DNA of 64,000 nucleotides, taken from Sipunculus nudus. Taxonomy: Eukaryota; Annelida; Sipuncula; Golfingiida; Sipunculidae. Positions 9,871 to 21,944 of this stretch are shown here, one piece after another; the first letter of the stretch is position 1, and each line of letters opens with the position of its first letter. The translations under genes and the position numbers were made by a program. The notes under the pieces were generated by a model that was not told the origin of the DNA, did not search any database, and saw only the letters and a list, made by a program, of their open reading frames with translations. Location: positions 62,099,118-62,163,117 of the forward strand of contig CM049317.1 in assembly GCA_026874595.1 (NCBI GenBank). The letters run 5' to 3'.

Positions 9871-11370
9871 CTTTTTTAAAGTAGCAGAATTATACATTTA
9901 TGGTTTTCATTGAACGATATTGCTCTTACTTTTGATATTAATGTTCACTAAACAGGACTGCTGTGTAGCCAGGGGACCCGTCTGTCACCATATGGTTCTT
10001 ATCAGTGTGTATTTTTAGGAAAATGCTGCATTTCTGTTGTGATTTTGCCGTAAGCAAAGAATTAGCAAAGCATCAGCAAAGTGTAAGCAAAGGGATTATG
10101 CCTTCATAGTTGCTTTTTTTCACCATTTTCTGAAGAAATCATGTATTTTCGGACTTTGCGGGGGTTTAATAATGTCAGAAATGGTAAAACATTGTAGGTA
10201 AATTGTGTTAAAATTGGAAAATGGGTCAAAGAAATCAATAAATGACTTTTTTAAAAATTGCAGAATTATACATTACCGGTTTTGATTGAACAATATTGCC
10301 CTTACTTTTGATATTAATGTTCACTAACCGGGACTGCTGTGTAGCCAGGGGACCCGTCTGTCCCCATATGGGTCATATCAGTGTGTTTTTTAGGAAAATG
10401 CTGCATTTCTGTTGTGATTTTGCCGTAAGCAGAGAATTAGCAAAGCATCAGCAAGGTGTAAGCAAAGGGATTATGCCTTCATAATTGCTCTTTGGCACCA
10501 TTTTCTGAAGAAATAATGTATTTTTGGACTTTGCGGGGGTCTAATAATGTCTGAAATGGTGAAACACTGTAGGTAAATTGTGTTAAAATTGGAAAATGGG
10601 TCAAAGAAATCAATAAATGACTTTTTTAAAAATAGCAGGATTATATATTATCGGTTTTGATCGAACGATATTGCCCTTACTTTTGATATTAATGTTCACT
10701 ATCCGGGACTGCTGTGTAGCCAGGGGACCCGTCTGTCACCATTTGGTTCTTATCAGTGTGTATTTTTAGGAAAATGCTGCATTTCTGTTGTGATTTTGCC
10801 GTAAGCAAAGAATTAGCAAAGCATCAGCAAAGTGTAAGCAAAGGGATTATGCTTTCATAGTTGATTTTTTTCACCATTTTCTGAAGAAATCATGTATTTT
10901 TGGACTTTGCGGGGGTCTAATAATGTCAGAAATGGTAAAACACTGTAGGTAAATTGTGTTAAAATTGGAAAAGGGGTCCAAGAAATCAATAAATGACTTT
11001 TTAAAAATAGCAGAATTATACATTATCGGTTTTGATCGAACGATATTGCCCTCACTTTTGATATTAATGTTCACTATGCGGGACAGCTGTGTAGCCAGGG
11101 GACCCGTCTGTCACCATATGCTTCTTATCAGTGTGTATTTTTAGGAAAATGCTGCATTTCTGTTGTGATTTTGCCGTAAGCAAAGAATAAGCAAAGCATC
11201 AGCAAAGTGTAAGCAAAGGGATTATGCCTTCATAATTGCTTTTCGGCACCATTTTCTGAAAAAATAATGTATTTTTGGGCTTTGCGGGGGTCTAATAATG
11301 TCAGAAATGGTAAAACACTGTAGGTAAATTCTGTTAAAATTAGAAAATGGGTCCCAGGAATCAATAAATG
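9871..11370. repeat. 1,500-bp tandem duplication, copy 1 (4 monomers)
   Basis: Monomers 9955, 10331, 10706 and 11081 recur at +1500. Edges are fuzzy because the monomers at 9580 and 11081 are nearly identical over their right parts. Small differences separate the copies: TATGGTTTTC against TATGTTTTC near 9900 and 11400, AGCAGGATTA against AGCAGAATTA at 10636 and 12136, and CTGTGTAG against CTCTGTAG at 10711 and 12211. Confidence 0.8.
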
Positions 11371-12870
11371 ACTTTTTTAAAGTAGCAGAATTATACATTT
11401 ATGTTTTCATTGAACGATATTGCTCTTACTTTTGATATTAATGTTCACTAAACAGGACTGCTGTGTAGCCAGGGGACCCGTCTGTCACCATATGGTTCTT
11501 ATCAGTGTGTATTTTTAGGAAAATGCTGCATTTCTGTTGTGATTTTGCCGTAAGCAAAGAATTAGCAAAGCATCAGCAAAGTGTAAGCAAAGGGATTATG
11601 CCTTCATAGTTGCTTTTTTTCACCATTTTCTGAAGAAATCATGTATTTTCGGACTTTGCGGGGGTTTAATAATGTCAGAAATGGTAAAACATTGTAGGTA
11701 AATTGTGTTAAAATTGGAAAATGGGTCAAAGAAATCAATAAATGACTTTTTTAAAAATTGCAGAATTATACATTACCGGTTTTGATTGAACAATATTGCC
11801 CTTACTTTTGATATTAATGTTCACTAACCGGGACTGCTGTGTAGCCAGGGGACCCGTCTGTCCCCATATGGGTCATATCAGTGTGTTTTTTAGGAAAATG
11901 CTGCATTTCTGTTGTGATTTTGCCGTAAGCAGAGAATTAGCAAAGCATCAGCAAGGTGTAAGCAAAGGGATTATGCCTTCATAATTGCTCTTTGGCACCA
12001 TTTTCTGAAGAAATAATGTATTTTTGGACTTTGCGGGGGTCTAATAATGTCTGAAATGGTGAAACACTGTAGGTAAATTGTGTTAAAATTGGAAAATGGG
12101 TCAAAGAAATCAATAAATGACTTTTTTAAAAATAGCAGAATTATATATTATCGGTTTTGATCGAACGATATTGCCCTTACTTTTGATATTAATGTTCACT
12201 ATCCGGGACTGCTCTGTAGCCAGGGGACCCGTCTGTCACCATTTGGTTCTTATCAGTGTGTATTTTTAGGAAAATGCTGCATTTCTGTTGTGATTTTGCC
12301 GTAAGCAAAGAATTAGCAAAGCATCAGCAAAGTGTAAGCAAAGGGATTATGCTTTCATAGTTGATTTTTTTCACCATTTTCTGAAGAAATCATGTATTTT
12401 TGGACTTTGCGGGGGTCTAATAATGTCAGAAATGGTAAAACACTGTAGGTAAATTGTGTTAAAATTGGAAAAGGGGTCCAAGAAATCAATAAATGACTTT
12501 TTAAAAATAGCAGAATTATACATTATCGGTTTTGATCGAACGATATTGCCCTCACTTTTGATATTAATGTTCACTATGCGGGACAGCTGTGTAGCCAGGG
12601 GACCCGTCTGTCACCATATGCTTCTTATCAGTGTGTATTTTTAGGAAAATGCTGCATTTCTGTTGTGATTTTGCCGTAAGCAAAGAATAAGCAAAGCATC
12701 AGCAAAGTGTAAGCAAAGGGATTATGCCTTCATAATTGCTTTTCGGCACCATTTTCTGAAAAAATAATGTATTTTTGGGCTTTGCGGGGGTTTAATAATG
12801 TCAGAAATGGTAAAACACTGTAGGTAAATTCTGTTAAAATTAGAAAATGGGTCCCAGGAATCAATAAATG
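11371..12870. repeat. 1,500-bp tandem duplication, copy 2 (4 monomers)
   Basis: Monomers 11455, 11831, 12206 and 12581. Both 11081 and 12581 carry the rare GGACAGCTG core variant. The copy ends near 12870, where TTTTTAAAAATTGCAG replaces TTTTTTAAAGTAGCAG. The +17,667 counterpart of the pair is about 27622-30537. Confidence 0.8.
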
Positions 12871-13637
12871 ACTTTTTAAAAATTGCAGAATTATACATTA
12901 TCGGTTTTGATCGAACGATATTGCCCTTACTTTTGATATTAATGTTCACTATCCGGGACTGCTGTGTAGTCAGTGACCCGTCTGTCACCATTTGGTTCTT
13001 ATCAGTGTGTATTTTTAGGAAAATGCTGCATTTCTGTTGTGATTTTGCCGTAAGCAAAGAATAAGCAAAGCATCAGCAAAGTGTAAGCAAAGGGATTATG
13101 CCTTCATAATTGCTTTTCGGCACCATTTTCTGAAAAAAATAATGTATTTTTGGGCTTTGGGGGGGGTCTAATAATGTCAGAAATGGTAAAACACTGTAGG
13201 TAAATTGTGTTAAAATTGGAAAATGGGTCCAAGAAATCAATAAATGACTTTTTTAAAAATTGCAGAATTATACATTATCGGTTTTGATCGAACGATATTG
13301 CCCTTACTTTTGATATTAATGTTCACTTTCCGGGACTGCTGTGTAGCCAGGGGACCCGTCTGTCACCATATGGTTCTTATCAGTGTGTATTTTTAGGAAA
13401 ATGCTGCATTTCTGTTGTGATTTTGCCGTAAGCAAAGAATTAGCAAAGCATCAGCAAAGTGTAAGCAAAGGGATTATGCCTTCATAGTTGCTTTTTTTCA
13501 CCATTTTCTGAAGAAATCATGTATTTTCGGACTTTGCGGGGGTCTAATAATGTCAGAAATGGTAAAACATTGTAGGTAAATTGTGTTAAAATTGGAAAAT
13601 GGGTCAAAGAAATCAATAAATGACTTTTTTAAAAATT

Positions 13638-13731
13638 GCAGAATTTTCAGAAATGGTAAAACACTGTAGATAAATTGTGTTAAAATTGGAAAATGGGTCC
13701 AATAAATCAATAAATGACTTTTTTAAAAATT
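13638..13731. repeat. 94-bp partial monomer duplication (composite monomer 2)
   Basis: Same duplication, but the join reads GAATTTTCAGAAATGG instead of GAATTTGCAGAAATGG. The length is the same, so this looks like one later G-to-T change rather than a separate event. Confidence 0.9.
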
Positions 13732-15234
13732 GCAGAATTATACATTTGCGGTTTTGATTGAACGATATTGCCCTTACTTTTGATATTAATGTTCACTAAC
13801 CGGGACTGCTGTGTAGCCAGGGGACCCGTCTGTCCCCATATGGGTCATATCAGTGTGTTTTTTAGGAAAATGCTGCATTTCTTTTGAGATTTTGCCGTAA
13901 GCAAAGAATTAGCAAAGCATCAGCAAGGTGTAAGCAAAGGGATTATGCCTTCATAATTGCTCTTTGGCACCATTTTCTGAAGAAATAATGTATTTTTGGA
14001 CTTTGCGGGGGTCTAATAATGTCAGAAATGGTAAAACACTGTAGGTAAATTGTGTTAAAATTGGAAAATGGGTCCAAGAAATCAATAAATGACTTTTTTA
14101 AAAATTGCAGAATTATACATTTTCGGTTTTGATCGATCGATATTGCCCTTACTTTTGATATTAATGTTCACTAACCGGGACTGCTGTGTAGCCAGGGGAC
14201 CCGCCTGTCTCCATATGGGTCATATCAGTGTGTATTTTTAGGAAAATGCTGCATTTCTGTTGTGATTTTGCCGTAAGCAAAGAATAAGCAAAGCATTAGC
14301 AAAGTGTAAGCAAAGGGATTATGCTTTCATGATTGCTTTTTGGCACAATTTTCTGAAGAAATAATGTATTGTTGGACTTTGCTATGGTCTAATAATGTCA
14401 GAAATGGTAAAACACTGTAGGTAAATTGTGTTAAAATTGGAAAATGGGTCCCAGGAAACAATAAATGACTTTTTTATAGTAGCAGAATTATATATTTGTG
14501 GTTTGATTGCACGATATTGCCCTTACTTTTGATATTAATGTTCACTAACCGGGACTGCTGTGTAGCCAGGGGACCCGTCTGTCCCCATATGGGTCATATC
14601 AGTGTGTATTTTTAGGAAAATGCTGCATTTCTATTGTGATTTTGCCGTAAGCAAAGAATAAGCAAAGCATCAGCAAAGTGTAAGCAAAGGGATTATGCCT
14701 TCATAATTGCTTTTTGGCACCATTTTCTGAAGAAATAATGTATTTTTTTGGCATTGCGGGGGTCTAATAATGTCAGAAATGGTGAAACACTGTAGGTAAA
14801 TTGTGTTTAAATTGGAAAATGGGTCAAAGAAATCTACAAATGACTTTTTTAAAAATAGCAGAATTATACATTTCCGGTTTTGATCGAACGATATTCCACT
14901 TACTTTTGATATTAATGTTCACTTACCGGGACTGCTGTGTAGCCAGGGGACCCGTCTGTTTCCATATTGGTCATATCAGTGCTTATTTTTAGTAAAATGT
15001 TTAATTTCTGTTGTGATTTTACTATAAGCAAAGAATAAGCAAAGCATAAAAAAAAGTGTAAGCAAAGGGATTATGCCTGCATAGTTGCTTTTTGGCACCA
15101 TTTTCTGAAGAAATAATGTATTTTTGGACTTTGCGGGCGTCTAATAATGTCAGAAATGGTAAAACATTGTAGGTAAATTGAGTTAAAATTGGAAAATGGG
15201 TCCAATAAATCAATAAATGACTTTTTTAAAAATT

Positions 15235-15328
15235 GCAGAATTTGCAGAAATGGTAAAACACTGTAGATAAATTGTGTTAAAATTGGAAAATGGGTCCAAT
15301 AAATCAATAAATGACTTTTTTAAAAATT
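15235..15328. repeat. 94-bp partial monomer duplication (composite monomer 3)
   Basis: Interval 14929-15400 (471 bp), typical join. It belongs to the 377-471-380 bp three-monomer module described under findings. Confidence 0.92.
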
Positions 15329-17340
15329 GCAGAATTATACATTTGCGGTTTTGATTGAACGATATTGCCCTTACTTTTGATATTAATGTTCACTAACCGG
15401 GACTGCTGTGTAGCCAGGGGACCCGTCTGTTTTCCTATGGGTCATATCAGTGTGTATTTTTAGGAAAATGCTGCATTTCTGTTGTGATTTTGCCGTAAGC
15501 AAAAAATAAGCAAAGCATCAACAAAGTGTAAGCAAAGTGATTATGCCTTCATAATTGCTTTTTTTTCACCATTCTCTGAAGAAATAATGTATTTTTGGAC
15601 TTTGCGGGGGGGGCTTATAATGTCAGAAATGGTAAAACATTGTAGGTAAATTGTGTTAAAATTGGAAAATGGGTCAAAGAAATCAATAAATGACTTTTTT
15701 TAAAAATTGCAGAATTATACATTACCGGTTTTGATTGAACAATATTGCCCTTACTTTTGATATTAATGTTCACTAACCGGGACTGCTGTGTAGCGAGGGG
15801 ACCCGTCTGTCCCCATATGGGTCATATCAGTGTGTTTTTTAGGAAAATGCTGCATTTCTTTTGAGATTTTGCCGTAAGCAAAGAATTAGCAAAGCATCAG
15901 CAAGGTGTAAGCAAAGGGATTATGCCTTCATAATTGCTCTTTGGCACCATTTTCTGAAGAAATAATGTATTTTTGGACTTTGCGGGGGTCTAATAATGTC
16001 AGAAATGGTAAAACACCGTAGGAAAATTGTGTTAAAATTGGAAAATGGGTCCAAGAAATCGATAAATGACTTTTTTAAAAATTGCAGAATTATACATTTT
16101 CGGTTTTGATCGAACGATATTGCCCTTACTTTTGATATTAATGTTCACTTTCCGGGACTGCTGTGTAGCCAGGGGACCCGTCTGTCACCATATGGTTCTT
16201 ATCAGTGTGTATTTTTAGGAAAATGCTGCATTTCTGTTGTGATTTTGCCGTAAGCAAAGAATTAGCAAAGCATCAGCAAAGTGTAAGCAAAGGGATTATG
16301 CCTTCATAGTTGCTTTTTTTCACCATTTTCTGAAGAAATCATGTATTTTCGGACTTTGCGGGGGTCTAATAATGTCAGAAATGGTAAAACACTGTAGGTA
16401 AATTGTGTTAAAATTGGAAAATGGGTCCAAGAAATCAATAAATGACTTTTTTAAAAATTGCAGAATTATACATTATCGGTTTTGATCGAACGATATTGCC
16501 CTTACTTTTGATATTAATGTTCACTTTCCGGGACTGTTGTGCAGCCAGGGGACCCATCTGTCACCATATGGTTCTTATCAGTGTGTATTTTTAGAAAAAT
16601 GCTGCATTTCTGTTGTGATTTTGCCGTAAGCAAAGAATTAGCAAAGCATCAGCAAGGTGTAAGCAAAGGTATTATGCCTTCATAATTGCTTTTTGGCACC
16701 ATTTTCTGAAGAAATAATGTATTTTTGGACTTTGTGGGGGTCTTATAATGTCAGAAATGGTAAAACATTGTAAGTTAATCGTGTTAAAATGGAAGATGGG
16801 TCCAAGAAATCAATAAATGACTTTTTTTAAAAATAGAAGAATTATACATTTGCGGTTTTGATTGAACGATATTGGCCTTACTTTTGATATTAATGTTCAC
16901 TATGCGGGACTGCTGTGTAGCCAGGGGACCCGTCTGTCACCATTTGGGTCATATCAGTGTGTATTTTTAGGAAAATGCTGCATTTCTGTTGTGAATTTGC
17001 CGTAAGCAAAGAATAAGCAAAGCATCAGCAAAGTGTAAGCAAAGGGATTATGCCTTCATAATTGCTTTTTGGCACCATTTTCTGAAGAAATAATGTATTT
17101 TTTTGGCATTGCGGGGGTGTAATAATGTCAGAAATGGTGAAACACTGTAGGTAAATTGTGTTTTAATTGGAAAATGGGTCAAAGAAATCTATAAATGACT
17201 TTTTTAAAAATAGCAGAATTATACATTTCCGGTTTTGATCGAACGATATTCCACTTACTTTTGATATTAATGTTCACTAACCGGGACTGCTGTGTAGCCA
17301 GGGGACCCGTCTGTTTCCATATGGGTCATATCAGTGCTTA

Positions 17341-20300
17341 TTTTTAGTAAAATGTTTAATTTCTGTTGTGATTTTACTATAAGCAAAGAATAAGCAAAGC
17401 ATAAAAAAAAGTGTAAGCAAAGGGATTATGCCTGCATAGTTGCTTTTTGGCACCATTTTCTGAAGAAATAATGTATTTTTGGACTTTGCGGGGGTCTAAT
17501 AATGTCAGAAATGGTAAAACATTGTAGGTAAATTGAGTTAAAATTGGAAAATGGGTCCAATAAATCAATAAATGACTTTTTTAAAAATTGCAGAATTTGC
17601 AGAAATGGTAAAACACTGTAGATAAATTGTGTTAAAATTGGAAAATGGGTCCAATAAATCAATAAATGACTTTTTTAAAAATTGCAGAATTATACATTTG
17701 CGGTTTTGATTGAACGATATTGCCCTTACTTTTGATATTAATGTTCACTAACCGGGACTGCTGTGTAGCCAGGGGACCCGTCTGTTTTCCTATGGGTCAT
17801 ATCAGTGTGTATTTTTAGGAAAATGCTGCATTTCTGTTGTGATTTTGCCGTAAGCAAAAAATAAGCAAAGCATCAACAAAGTGTAAGCAAAGTGATTATG
17901 CCTTCATAATTGCTTTTTTTTCACCATTCTCTGAAGAAATAATGTATTTTTGGACTTTGCGGGGGGGCTTATAATGTCAGAAATGGTAAAACATTGTAGG
18001 TAAATTGTGTTAAAATTGGAAAATGGGTCAAAGAAATCAATAAATGACTTTTTTTGAAAATTGCAGAATTATACATTACCGGTTTTGATTGAACAATATT
18101 GCCCTTACTTTTGATATTAATGTTCACTTACCGGGACTGCTGTGTAGCCAGGGGACCCGTCTGTATCCATATGGGTCATATCAGTTTGTATTTTTAGGAA
18201 AATGCTGCATTTCTGTTGTGATTTTGCCGTAAGCAAAGAATTAGCAAAGCATCAGCAAGGTGTAAGCAAAGGGATTATGCCTTCATAATTGCTTTTTGGC
18301 ACCATTTTCTGAAGAAATAATGTATTTTTGGACTTTGCGCGGGTCTTATAATGTCAGAAATGGTAAAACATTGTAAGTAAATTGTGTTAAAATTGGAAAA
18401 TGGGTCCAAGAAATCAATAAATGACTTTTTTAAAAATAGAAGAATTATACATTATCGGTTTTGATCGAACGATATTGCCCTTACTTTTGATATTAATGTT
18501 CACTAACCGGGACTGCTGTGTAGCCAGGGGACCCGTCTGTCCCCATATGGGTCATATTAGTGTGTATTTTTAGGAAAATGCTGCATTTCTGTTGTGATTT
18601 TGCCGTAAGCAAAGAATAAGCAAAGCATCAGCAAAGTGTAAGCAAAGGGATTATGCCTTCATAGTTGCTTTTTTTCACCATTTTCTGAAGAAATAATGTA
18701 TTTTTGGACTTTGCGATGGTCTAATAATGTCAGAAATGGTAAAACACTGTAGGTAAATTGTGTTAAAATTGGAAAATGGGTCCAATAAATCAATAAATGA
18801 CTTTTTTAAAAATTGCAGAATTATACATTACCGGTTTTGATTGAACAATATTGCCCTTACTTTTGATATTAATGTTCACTAACCGGGACTGCTGTGTAGC
18901 CAGGGGACCCGTCTGTCCCCATATGGGTCATATCAGTGTGTTTTTTAGGAAAATGCTGCATTTCTTTTGAGATTTTGACGTAAGCAAAGAATTAGCAAAG
19001 CATCAGCAAGGTGTAAGCAAAGGGATTATGCCTTCATAATTGCTCTTTGGCACCATTTTCTGAAAAAAATAATGTATTTCTGGGCTTTGCGGGGGTCTAA
19101 TAATGTCAGAAATGGTAAAACACTGTAGGTAAATTCTGTTAAAATTAGAAAATGGGTCCCAGGAATCAATAAATGACTTTTTTAAAAATTGCAGAATTAT
19201 ACATTACCGGTTTTGATTGAACAATATTGCCCTTACTTTTGATATTAATGTTCACCAACCGGGACTGCTGTGTAGCCAGGGGACCCGTCTGTCCCTATAT
19301 GGGTCATATCAGTGTGTTTTTATAGGAAAATGCTGCATTCCTGTTGTGATTTTGCCGTAAGCAAAGAATTAGCAAAGCATCAGCAAGGTGTAAGCAAAGG
19401 GATTATGCCTTCATAATTGCTCTTTGGCACCATTTTCTGAAGAAATCATGTATTTTTGGACTTTGCGGGGGTCTAATAATGTCAGAAATGGTAAAACATT
19501 GTAGGTAAATTGTGTTAAAATTGGAAAATGGGTCCAATAAATCAATAAATGACTTTTTTAAAAATAGCAGAATTATACATTATCGGTTTTGATCGAACGA
19601 TATTGCCCTTACTTTTGATATTAATGTTCACTATGCGGGACTGCTGTGTAGCCAGGGGACCCGTCTGTAACCATTTGGTTCTTATCAGTGTGTATTTTTA
19701 GGAAAATGCTGCATTTCTGTTGTGATTTTGCCGTATGCAAAGAATTAGCAAAGCATCAGCAAAGTGTAAGCAAAGGGATTATGCTTTCATAGTTGCTTTT
19801 TTCACCATTTTCTGAAGAAATCATGTATTTTTGGACTTTGCGGGGGTCTAATAATGTCAGAAATAGTAAAACACTGTAGGTAAATTGTGTTAAAATTGGA
19901 AAATGGGTCCAATAAATCAATAAATGACTTTTTAAAAATAGCAGAATTATACATTATCGGTTTTGATCGAACGATATTGCCCTCATTTTTTATATTAATG
20001 TTCACTATGCGGGACTGCTGTGTAGCCAGGGGACCCGTCTGTCACCATATGCTTCTTATCAGTGTGTATTTTTAGGAAAATGCTGCATTTCTGTTGTGAT
20101 TTTGCCGTAAGCAAAGAATAAGCAAAGCATCAGCAAAGTGTAAGCAAAGGGATTATGCCTTCATAATTGCTTTTCGGCACCATTTTCTGAAAAAATAATG
20201 TATTTTTCGGCTTTGCGGGGGTCTAATAATGTCAGAAATGGTAAAACACTGTAGGTAAATTCTGTTAAAATTGGAAAATGGGTCCCAGGAATCAATAAAT

Positions 20301-21944
20301 GACTTTTTTAAAAATTGCAGAATTATACATTATCGGTTTTGATCGAACGATATTGCCCTTACTTTTGATATTAATGTTCACTTTCCGGGACTGCTGTGTA
20401 GCCAGGGGACCCGTCTGTCACCATATGGGTCATATCAGTGTGTATTTTTAGGAAAATGCTGCATTTCTGTTGTGATTTTGCCGTAAGCAAAGAATAAGCA
20501 AAGCATCAGCAAAGTGTAAGCAAAGGGATTATGCCTTCATAGTTGCTTTTTTTCACCATTTTCTGAAGAAATTATGTATTTTCGGACTTTGCGGGGGTCT
20601 AATAATGTCAGAAATGGTAAAACATTGTAGGTAAATTGTGTTAAAATTGGAAAATGGGTCAAAGAAATCAATAAATGACTTTTTTAAAAATTGCAGAATT
20701 ATACATTACCGGTTTTGATTGAACAATATTGCCCTTACTTTTGATATTAATGTTCACTAACCGGGACTGCTGTGTAGCCAGGGGACCCGTCTGTCCCCAT
20801 ATGGGTCATATCAGTGTGTTTTTTAGGAAAATGCTGCATTTCTGTTGTGATTTTGCCGTAAGCAGAGAATTAGCAAAGCATCAGCAAGGTGTAAGCAAAG
20901 GGATTATGCCTTCATAATTGCTCTTTGGCACCATTTTCTGAAGAAATAATGTATTTTTGGACTTTGCAGGGGTCTAGTAATGTCTGAAATGGTGAAACAC
21001 TGTAGGTAAATTGTGTTAAAATTGGAAAATGGGTCAAAGAAATCAATAAATGACTTTTTTAAAAATAGCAGAATTATACATTTCCGGTTTTGATCGAACG
21101 ATATTGCCCTTACTTTTGATATTAATGTTCACTAACCGGGACTGCTGTGTAGCCAGGGGACCCGTCTGTCTCCATATGGGTCATATCAGTGTGTATTTTT
21201 AGGAAAATGCTGCATTTCTGTTGTGATTTTGCCGTAAGCAAAGGATAAGCAAAGCATTAGCAAAGTGTAAGCAAAGGGATTATGCTTTCATGATTGCTTT
21301 TTGGCACAATTTTCTGAAGAAATAATGTATTGTTGGACTTTGCTATGGTCTAATAATGTCAGAAATGGTAAAACACTGTAGGTAAATTGTGTTAAAATTG
21401 GAAAATGGGTCCCAGGAAACAATAAATGACTTTTTTATAGTAGCAGAATTATATATTTGTGGTTTGATTGCACGATATTGCCCTTACTTTTGATATTAAT
21501 GTTCACTAACCGGGACTGCTGTGTAGCCAGGGGACCCGTCTGTCCCCATATGGGTCATATCAGTGTGTATTTTTAGGAAAATGCTGCATTTCTGTTGTGA
21601 TTTTGCCGTAAGCAAAGAATAAGCAAAGCATCAGCAAAGTGTAAGCAAAGGGATTATGCCTTCATAGTTGCTTTTTTTCACCATTTTCTGAAGAAATAAT
21701 GTATTTTTGGACTTTGCGATGGTCTAATAATGTCAGAAATGGTAAAACATTGTAGGTAAATTGTGTTAAAATTGGAAAATGGGTCAAAGAAATCAATAAA
21801 TGACTTTTTTAAAAATTGCAGAATTATACATTACCGGTTTTGATTGAACAATATTGCCCTTACTTTTGATATTAATGTTCACTAACCGGGACTGCTGTGT
21901 AGCCAGGGGACCCGTCTGTCCCCATATGGGTCATATCAGTGTGT
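17341..21944. repeat. 4,604-bp tandem duplication, copy 1 (12 monomers)
   Basis: Anchors 17755 to 20388 recur at +4604 (22359 to 24992). The unit begins inside a monomer, at TAGTAAAATGTTTAAT. A private C at 19256 (T at 23860 and 26114) shows that the copies have begun to diverge. The private C is retained in the 17.7-kb copy at 36923. Confidence 0.85.
17590..17683. repeat. 94-bp partial monomer duplication (composite monomer 4)
   Basis: Interval 17284-17755 (471 bp), typical join. It lies inside copy 1 of the 4,604-bp duplication. Confidence 0.92.

Larger units (their letters stand above)
1..9954. repeat. Left region: mixed, older monomers with two 1128-bp duplications
   Basis: Monomer anchors are 101, 477, 853, 1229, 1604, 1980, 2355, 2730, 3104, 3481, 3952 (core deleted), 4317, 4692, 5067, 5443, 5820, 6195, 6571, 6948, 7324, 7699, 8075, 8452, 8828, 9204 and 9580. 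Blocks here have diverged relatives further right: about 470-2150 matches about 8821-10501 at an offset of 8351, and about 2345-5760 matches about 13793-17224 at offsets of 11448-11464. There is no gene. Confidence 0.9.

Noticed and set aside
12722-13057. Longest open frame (111 codons, minus strand; copy at 30389-30724) and the many 62-78 codon frames
   Set aside because: They repeat at monomer spacing in the same parts of the satellite, end wherever point changes create stops, often start at TTG, and show no domain or codon bias. The 111-codon frame exists because of a small deletion (GTCAGTGACCC) in one monomer type.
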